The notes beneath the pieces are model-generated. The model was not told the origin of the DNA and made no database searches. It saw nothing but the letters and a program-made list of their open reading frames with translations. From Micropterus salmoides (lineage: Eukaryota > Chordata > Actinopteri > Centrarchiformes > Centrarchidae), in the NCBI RefSeq assembly GCF_014851395.1, contig NW_024043372.1, positions 12,328,469 through 12,392,468 of the forward strand: a DNA stretch of 64,000 nucleotides. Direction: 5' to 3'. Below are positions 57,291-64,000 of the stretch, piece by piece (the stretch's first letter is position 1; every line of letters starts with the position of its first letter). The position numbers and the translations under genes are program-made.

Positions 57291-57620
57291 CAGGAAAGTG
57301 TGTTGTGCTCTCCTGAATTTATCTTGGGAGTATGTGTGTGAGTGTAAAACTTTGGCACAGGGCAAGTGATGCATCATTGTAACACTGACAACACAGACTG
57401 ACTGCACCATGACCTCGGCTTTGACAGAGAACCTCTCTTCAGCTGGCACTCATATTCACCTGTCTGTTCAGTACTCGCGTGACCATGTAAACTTTGTCAT
57501 CTGCTGGACTGATGGTGGTCATATTAGAGCTGCAGCACTAACAGGGGTTAAGTAGTTCTCTGGTAGGTAGAAACAATGACATCGGTGTTAAATCCCAGAA
57601 TGTTGATCTTCACATTAAAT

Positions 57621-58108
57621 TAGGGCTGGACAATAACAATAATTATTGCGATACACTTTTTTTCAATAACAAAACGATAATATAACAAATGTTTAATAAA
57701 TATTCAATAAATATTGATTTTATTCACTTGGAATCATACACAAATTAGGACTTACTTTTTTTATTAAGATGTTTTATTTTGGTGAGGAAAAAGGTCTGAA
57801 AAAAGCTTTTACTTAATTTTACTTATGCATATTTGTTGACAATTTGATCATAATTAATTAATAATTATTTTCAATGTTTTACCTCAGATTTGTGAAATGA
57901 TCCACTATTTGGCCTGAAGTGTTGACCATAAAGATGAGTTTAAACCACAGTTAACAATCAGGTTTCTTCAACTTTCAATCAGGAGCAAAAATCAGCCTTT
58001 AAACTCAAAAGAAATAACGATTTGACACTTATCGTGATAATTATCAATATCTATAGATATAAAACTTTTTATCATGATAACATTTTTGGCCATATCGTTC
58101 CAGCCCTA
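57621..58108 (+). mobile_element. hAT-type MITE, 488 bp, with perfect 8-bp target duplication
   Basis: CATTAAAT flanks it at 57613-57620 and 58109-58116. Its ends are TAGGGCTGG and CCAGCCCTA, perfect over 9 bp, with an AT-rich interior and no ORF. It is the complete reference for the half-copy at 23507-23698. It lies about 330 bp after the phc2 stop codon, probably in the 3' UTR. Confidence 0.9.
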
Positions 58109-58129
58109 CATTAAATGAGTTGAACATAT

Positions 58130-58700
58130 TTGTTTTACACCTGGCTGTATCTGATGTCTGACCAGACCCGATTTGGATGTGATCAAATGTCAGCCAGGTG
58201 TAAACGCCATCTATACTGTCTTTTGGGGCTTTTTATGCTGTTATTAGGGAGTCGACAGTATAGAGAAGCAGGGGAAAACATGCAACAAAGGACATTGCAG
58301 TTAATGGTTGGAGCCTTAGACCCCTAGCCCTCCAGGGCTCCCCTGTTTGGCTACATTCTTGGAGGTAAAAAAACAAAAACACCCCAGCCAAGGTGAAAGA
58401 TCACAAAGGTCTCTTCTTGCTATTTCAAGCTGCCTGTCAAAAAGCTACTTATGACCTTTTCCTGTGCAAAGGAGAAGTAAGTGGAACCCATAAAGCAGCA
58501 TCAATTTCCTTGACCTTAAACATGCTGTGTCCTTTGTTGTGTACCTACATTTGCATATTATGATCTAATCATAATGCAGATTTGAGATAACAAGTGCTTA
58601 CTAATACCAGGTGTACATGCAAAGGGCTTTTATCAAATGTCATTATCCAGATAACACATTTATATACAGATTCCATGATAATATCGGGTGTAAATGTCTG
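58130..58700. repeat. possible MITE with TTTACACCTGG ends
   Basis: TTTTACACCTGGCTGTATCT near the start, CCAGGTGTAAACGCC at about 58195, ACCAGGTGTACATGC at about 58608 and GGGTGTAAATGTCTG at about 58686 form several inverted pairs. The structure is unclear, perhaps two nested copies. Confidence 0.4.
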
Positions 58701-58750
58701 ATTTGGCCTCGGGGGGGAGTTTAAGTTTAAAAAACAGTGAAGAAAATAAA

Positions 58751-59737
58751 GTTGAAAGAAGTAGTAGTGCTAAAGTGCACTACCTGTTCAGTTGTGCATA
58801 GGTTGGATCACACTGCAGCACAGTCATTACTGAATTGAAGCATTGAGACAAACATGAGTGAAGTCAGAGTTTATTATTATTAGAGATGTTTTTTGTACAG
58901 TTATGTTAGCGTGTGAATGAAAGAAGTGACTGAATGTGTGGCTGGGAACAAAAGATTGCTTTCATTAATTTGCTCATTTTCATTCAGTAGATGCTCTCTT
59001 TGCCTTTTCTCACAATAAGACTCTCAAAGCTCTCGAATACAAAGCTTGAATGCAGAGAAACCATTGAAGCAGCTTTTGTGACATCGATTTCCCTTTCATG
59101 AGGAACTCGACAGTTCTCTCCTGTAGATTTAAACTGCTTACAAATGATTTTTATGCCGCTTTTCCAAAATGATTTACTAAAATATGACATTGATTTCTTG
59201 TCTTAGCTTCATAGGAGGACACTAAGTTATCCGAGAAACAATTCGGGTATGCTGCTTTCTTCACACAGCCCTGCTTTTGGCACTTATTTTCCTTTTTGTT
59301 TGCTTTAATATTATGAGACACAGTGAGAGACGACTTTATTTGTACATATAGTAGCAGCTCAAGTGAGGAAAAAGAGTCAAAGTGTGAAACTATAATTTTT
59401 TAAGTTATCCTTGTTATTTTAAAACAGAAACTTAATGGTGTTCAATATTTTGGAATATGCAAATGTATAAATATAGCCTGGAAGTTCTTTTTTATGTTTT
59501 CTTTTCTAATGAAAATAATGATCATATCCATGTGTTTTGTGACTGTGATGGAAGGTCAACTTTTTTAGATAAGGCTTTGTCAAATGCTTGTATTTATCAA
59601 AAACATTTGTTACACAACATTTTGCAATTCTAAATAATTTGCAATACACTTCTGTCTTTGGCCATTTTTGTGTGAAAGGAAAAGTTAATTACAAATGTTT
59701 TTAGACAATATTGCAGTTTATTGAGATCTCGTACTGT
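58751..59737. other. downstream of phc2, no gene recognised
   Basis: AT-rich, possibly distal 3' UTR. No supported ORF. Confidence 0.35.
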
Positions 59738-60070
59738 CATTACATTCACTCATTTGGCGCTTTTATCTGAAGCGACTTACATTTACAACACACAAGCATC
59801 AATAAAGTAAGAGATCTATTAGTAACAATAGATATTGGTAAGAGCAACATTAAATACTAGTATGCGCTATTAGCGCATAAGGCATCAATGGCGTAAATAC
59901 CTAGGGGAAGAAGAAAGAGTTAAAAATTGTGCAATCAATACAAGAGAATTGTAAGGAGATTGAAGAAGAGCACAAGACGTGCATGTTAGGGGTAAGAGGT
60001 GTTGGAAGAGGAAGTGTTCTCGGAAGAGATGTGTTTTCTAGAACTTCTTAAAGTTGGAGAGAGGCTGCAT
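59738..60070. repeat. teleost interspersed repeat (GCGACTTACA type)
   Basis: CATTACATTCACTCATTTGG, CGCTTTTATCTGAAGCGACT, then AGAAAGAGTT and GTGTTCTCGGAAGAGATG. The GCTTTTAT-CGACTTAC head is a very common fish dispersed repeat. Confidence 0.65.
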
Positions 60071-61207
60071 GTATCACATTGTCATGTTTTTAAATTTTTG
60101 TTTATCTTTTTAAAGGCATGAAATGTTCCTGGTTTGTAGGAAACAACAATGCAAACCTCCAAAATAATTTGTTTTCAATGATATGAAAGAACAAAGCAGC
60201 ACATTGTCAAATTTGTGTGTCAAGAGCCATTTTTGTAAGATATGACTGAAACAAATTGTCATTGTCAAGTTTATTTTTGTAAAGGAATCTACAAGCAATT
60301 TCAGCAAAAAAGGTAAGCTATATAAGGTAAATTATATTTATATATCCCATGTAGGGAAATTAAAGTGTTACAGCAGCAAAGGAGAGTACAAATAGTTTTT
60401 AAAATCACTTTACTAAAGGAACAATAACATTACAAGACAGAACTGGGAAAAATCAATATAAATGAAGACTTGAATAAATGTTTTACAAAATTATAAACAT
60501 AAACAAATCTGTGTAAAGAAAATGTGTATTGTTGCAAAATGCAGTGATAGTATTTATTTTAGGGATCTAGAGTGTATTCTACAAATGTGTTTGTGTTCAC
60601 TGTTCATCCCCTGTACAGTAGTTCCCTCTCTTCAGAGCCGTGTCGAAGTTCGTGGTAGGTAGGAAACATGACATTTCCAGCTTTCGTCTCAAACAATGGA
60701 CCATTTATACAAACACACCGGCCGCATTCCATTTTGTTTCCACTGAATTATAATGGTGAGTTTTCTTTCAAACGCAGTGACATGCTGAGGTGTTTGTAGC
60801 TGTTGACTACAGACAGAGGGGCGGAGAAGACTAGAAACATGCTGTACCGACACGCCTACTGTTATGATTTGAGAACTGGGCAAACTAACTGAAGCCGTCG
60901 TCTTTTTCTGTATTTATACAGAAAGGAATAAAAGACAACCATCTAAACACATTTATATCAATATGTTGTAACACGCTACAATTGCACAAACATTTAGATC
61001 AGGTTTTAAAACGATAGTGTTGTCTTTTCTAAAAATCCCCCCCATAACTGTATCAGAATGGTTTAGCCCAGATTCAAACTTGATGTTGTGCTCTGTTGCT
61101 TTTAACGGCAGGTAGATGTTACCTAGCGTTATGTACGTGTGTTTTTCATCAGCATCTTCATAAGTCTTCATAAATTCCCCGAAATAACAACAACCGGTAA
61201 GTTGGGA
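60071..61207. other. intergenic, possible upstream region of the TCP11-family gene
   Basis: Mostly AT-rich. 60600-60900 is somewhat richer in CG dinucleotides, and a donor-like ACCG|GTAAGT occurs at about 61195. This could be an untranslated first exon of the next gene, but the evidence is weak. Confidence 0.25.
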
Positions 61208-62778
61208 GAGGGCTGCAACTAATTATTTTCATTGCCAATTAGAATTATTATTTTGTTGATAAATCATTTGGTGTAGCATCCTATGGAGATGTTATTGAAA
61301 CCGTGAGAGGCAAGTGAGAAAAACAACTTGGTGATCCATTTTCCAAGTCTTATCTAAATTGTGTGTGTTGTTAAAACCTATGGAGCTGTTGTGTTGATTT
61401 GCCTGGGCTTTACTTTTTGAGCAGAGTGTAACGTTAACGTAACTGGTTTGCTGGATGTGTCTTAAGAAATTGGATTGAGGAGTGAAGACGAGCGCTTCTC
61501 CTTGTCGTTAACACTTGGCATGGAAACAGCTGTTTAGCTGTCAAATGTTAGCTAATAATAATTTTCTTATAATGTAAACATTACTGAAAGCTACCTTTTG
61601 AGCTGTAAGTTAGTTTAGCTAACATTAAAACTATGTTTGCTGGTTTTAATCAAGTGGCATCCTTCAGGTCTGAAAAGTGAAGCCACTGCGGAAAAGCCTT
61701 AAACCTGCATTCTTTCTAATGGCCAGCAGGGGGCGGATGTCCGATTGCATTGGAGTTAATGACAACAGTTAATGACCCTACATCTCACTTTATTTATTAC
61801 CTCAGTAAACACTTTACTAATGAGTTTGGTCTCAATCGCTAGTCTCAAGTCTTCTTCAATACAGGATAATGCCTACTAGTAAACGATGGTCCCATTTAGA
61901 GGAAAATAGTCAGTCCCTACTACCTTATGATTGACTAGTTGTTACCATGGTGTCCTATTATCACTATCCCCCCATCCCCATGTCTGTCCCCTGTCCGGCC
62001 CGGTGACAAATACATTGAAATAAATAATAAAACAGACAAATGAGTATATTAATGCACTTGTTAAAGTAAAATCTGTCAGGCACAATATGGTATCCAGCTC
62101 CTCATCCTCTATACCAGGCTGCCAGGCAGGACAGTTTAAAAAAGAAAAAAGTCGTTTTTTTTTCTTCTTCAAAACAGTCTGATGTTCATTTTGTCAATTA
62201 GGGTCGAAATTAGAGTAAAGTAGATGATAAAGCAGTATATAAATTAGGGTGTGGCTACCTTGTGAATTAGGATAGAAGCAAATCCTATCCACTACACCCT
62301 GTGTACATTTAACTAACCATGGACTTATTTTTGTTTTTAGCCTGTTTTTGACTTGCCAAAATTAGCAGTCCAATTAATATCACAGTTAAAGTGAATTACG
62401 GAGTCACCTTACTAATCAAGCTAGCTAGCTCCACCCTCTCATTGAAATATGGTCACGTCTGGTTTCCCAAAACAAGAAGGCAACAGCCAAAAGAAAACAA
62501 TTTAGATCAGACATAGAAAATGGATCACCAGAATTTTTTGTTGCACTTGCCTCACAGGGCTTCTGTAAGTAGTTGGATTTCTTGTTTTATTTTACTGACT
62601 GTCCAGAAGCCAAAAATATTTAGTTTACTATCATATCATAGCAAATCTTCACATTTAAAACGCTTGAAATGTCATGTTTGGCATTTCTGCTAGAAAAATA
62701 ACAATTATTAAAATGGCTGCAGATTTCTTTTCTGTCGGTTAAGTCATCGATTAATAAACTTAAAATTGCAGCCCTTTA
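61208..62778. mobile_element. TAGGGCTGCAA-type MITE split by a ~1.3-kb insertion
   Basis: GAGGGCTGCAACTAATTATT at 61208 and CTTAAAATTGCAGCCC at about 62760-62775 look like the two ends of one element. The family core (TTTAGTTTACTATCATATCA, AATCTTCACATTTAAAACG) resumes at about 62590. Roughly 61290-62570 is foreign and includes the repeat at 61672-61960. Confidence 0.5.
61672..61960. repeat. interspersed repeat, inverted relative of 49665-49960
   Basis: CATTCTTTCTAATGGCCAGC, AAGTCTTCTTCAATACAGGA, GGTCCCATTTAGAGGAAAAT and CTACCTTATGATTGAC pair with the complement of the 49.7-kb copy. Confidence 0.65.
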
Positions 62779-62840
62779 TATTTTTAGCTCTGTTGAATTT
62801 GTTAGTTACTGAGAATTTAAATGTCTAGACTGTTGCTGAA

Positions 62841-62919
62841 ATGCCAAATCAAAGAGACAAGACCGCTGATGATTCCCCTGCTGACCTTCCCTGTCTGGAA
62901 AAACTTGACTCTCCTACGG
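62841..62919 (+). CDS. TCP11-family exon 1 (coding)
   Basis: ATG at 62841 (CTGAAATGC), donor ACGG|GTATGA, phase 1. A possible acceptor (TATTTTTAG) ends at 62787, right next to the MITE end. The start choice rests on the frame continuing into the recognised second exon. Confidence 0.7.
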
Positions 62920-63408
62920 GTATGAAGCTTTATTAAGGCAGTTATTGTTTTCAGGCACGTTCAGGGACCTGTAGTAATTTAATTATTACCACCGTTGCAG
63001 TTCTAATTATCTGTGGGTGTGTGTGTCCTGTCTGTGGTGTCAGGGAGCCCACCCACTGCCTCATTATCCAGGCTGATGGAGCTGGAAAATTGTGTTTCCA
63101 ACCTGAGCCTTGCACATGAGATAGTGGTGAACCGAGACTTCTGCTTCAAACCCAAGAGCCCTACTACAGACAGGCAAGGAAAACACTCCACCGCAGCTAA
63201 AGTGACCTTGTTTTATTCTTATGTCCAAAATTTAGTGAGAGTTTAGTCTCTTCTGAGCTATTTTCTTTTGTTATTTTCCTTCTGTAGCCTGGAGGGCAGA
63301 GTGACAGAGATTGTTCACCGGGCGTTTTGGGACAATCTTCAAGAGCAGCTGAACAGTGATCCTCCAAACTACAGCCATGCTGTCATTCTGCTCCAGGAAG
63401 TCAAGACT
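62841..63408 (+). CDS. TCP11 (T-complex protein 11) family protein, first three coding exons, runs off the window
   Basis: Joined exons 62841-62919, 63044-63173 and 63288-63408 keep frame and give 110 residues. MPNQRDKTADDSPADLPCLE starts it; then GSPPTASLSRLMELENCVSN, LSLAHEIVVNRDF, and after the second junction DSLEGRVTEIVHRAFWDNLQ, EQLNSDPPNYSHAVILLQEV. LAHEIVVN-DF, (S)LEG+V+E-VH+AFWD and DPPNY are hallmarks of the TCP11/TCP11L1/TCP11L2 family, whose usual length is about 500 residues, so most of the protein lies beyond the window. TCP11 itself is linked to sperm function; the L proteins are less defined. Which member this is cannot be settled from 110 residues. An out-of-frame ATG at 62821 lies just upstream. 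Confidence 0.85.
63044..63173 (+). CDS. TCP11-family exon 2
   Basis: Acceptor TGTGGTGTCAG, 130 nt, phase 1 to phase 2. The only in-frame donor that continues into family-like sequence is GACAG|GCAAGG at 63174, a GC donor. A GT donor giving the same junction is not present. Confidence 0.82.
63288..63408 (+). CDS. TCP11-family exon 3
   Basis: Acceptor CCTTCTGTAG, donor ACT|GTAAGT, 121 nt, phase 2 to phase 0. Encodes the strongly conserved LEGRVTEIVHRAFWDNLQEQ block. Confidence 0.9.
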
Positions 63409-64000
63409 GTAAGTGTCTATGGCACCAAATCCAAGTAGGTCTATCTGCGGGTCCACAGTAGTACAGGACCAGACTACAAGCTGTCAGACTTTTAAACTCA
63501 AATTCATCCTCAGCACTACTCCATTGATTATAGTTTATTTCTGTTTTACCAATTTTATAATTGATTCTGTATTAATGTATATTGTCTGCTCTGTAGCAAG
63601 AAGGGAGTTACAAAACTCAGTTTCACTCTATAACTTGTTATATTGCGACAATAAAGCTACCTACAACATGACATGCCTTCAAAACGGTAGCAGTTTGGGT
63701 AGGTTTAGGCACAAAAAAGACTTGATTAGGGTTAGGAAGAGATTATGTTTTGGGTTAAAATAAGTATGTTAATCCAGGAAGTTATCTCGGGGTGTGACAT
63801 GTTGTAGTACAGTGGGTGTGTCTGTGAGACTGCAGAGAGACCCTTCACATCAAATCAGAAGCTTTACTAGCAGATGAAGAGGGTCTACTGAGACCTCTGA
63901 TCCCATTCATTGCCATATGCTTTCAAGATCAAAACCAGAGTTTACACAGTATGGACAAATGACACATAACACATGGCCAGCCTTTAGTCACTGGAAATAA
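63409..64000 (+). other. intron after TCP11-family exon 3, to window end
   Basis: Starts GTAAGT. The next exon of the family (after the EVKT position) was not found before the edge. ORFs here are unsupported. Confidence 0.6.

Larger units (their letters stand above)
57291..58750 (+). other. phc2: phc2 3' UTR (end uncertain)
   Basis: The sequence after the stop includes a complete MITE and a canonical AATAAA at 58745-58750, which may be a polyadenylation signal. The transcript could extend further, toward about 59.6 kb. Confidence 0.35.

Noticed and set aside
1..64000. CRISPR arrays, bacterial operons, plasmid or phage modules
   Set aside because: No regularly spaced direct repeats, no long prokaryotic-style ORFs; the gene structure is vertebrate.

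Overview
This window reads as nuclear DNA from a ray-finned (probably spiny-rayed) fish. Protein-coding sequence is split into short exons with GT-AG introns. The background is AT-rich and full of teleost-type DNA transposons, MITEs, a tRNA-derived SINE, Tc1 fragments and dinucleotide repeats. No prokaryotic gene organisation, CRISPR array, rRNA or functional tRNA gene was seen.

Layout: (1) 1-18.7 kb is intergenic and repeat-rich. It starts with the end of a DIRS-like recombinase ORF. It holds a three-level nest of transposons (8.5-12.03 kb), in which two hAT insertions with perfect 8-bp target duplications sit inside an older terminal-inverted-repeat element that itself sits in another repeat. 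It also holds a 2.1-kb TTAA-flanked element and a 559-bp MITE-like element. (2) 18.75-57.3 kb is one large plus-strand gene, a Polycomb PRC1 subunit of the polyhomeotic family that best matches PHC2. It has a CpG-rich promoter with an untranslated first exon (donor at 19048/19049), a 12.2-kb first intron, then 14 supported coding exons plus one candidate 57-nt cassette exon. The protein has Ser/Thr-rich, Gln-rich, HD1, FCS zinc-finger and SAM regions (911 aa with the cassette exon, 892 aa without). A second CpG-rich segment at about 50.65-50.94 kb ends in a splice donor just upstream of the exon carrying an internal ATG, which fits an alternative promoter for a short (329-aa) HD1-FCS-SAM isoform. 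(3) 57.3-62.8 kb holds the 3' UTR and repeats, including a hAT-type MITE with a perfect 8-bp duplication. (4) From about 62.84 kb the first three coding exons of a T-complex-11 (TCP11) family gene run on the plus strand toward the window end; one of its introns appears to be GC-AG.

The two genes are not an operon and no functional link between them is claimed. Everything was read by eye. Exon boundaries rest on splice consensus, reading frame and recalled family similarity. I did not find a clearly new multi-gene system. The most useful leads are the isoform-generating structures of phc2 and the datable transposon nest.
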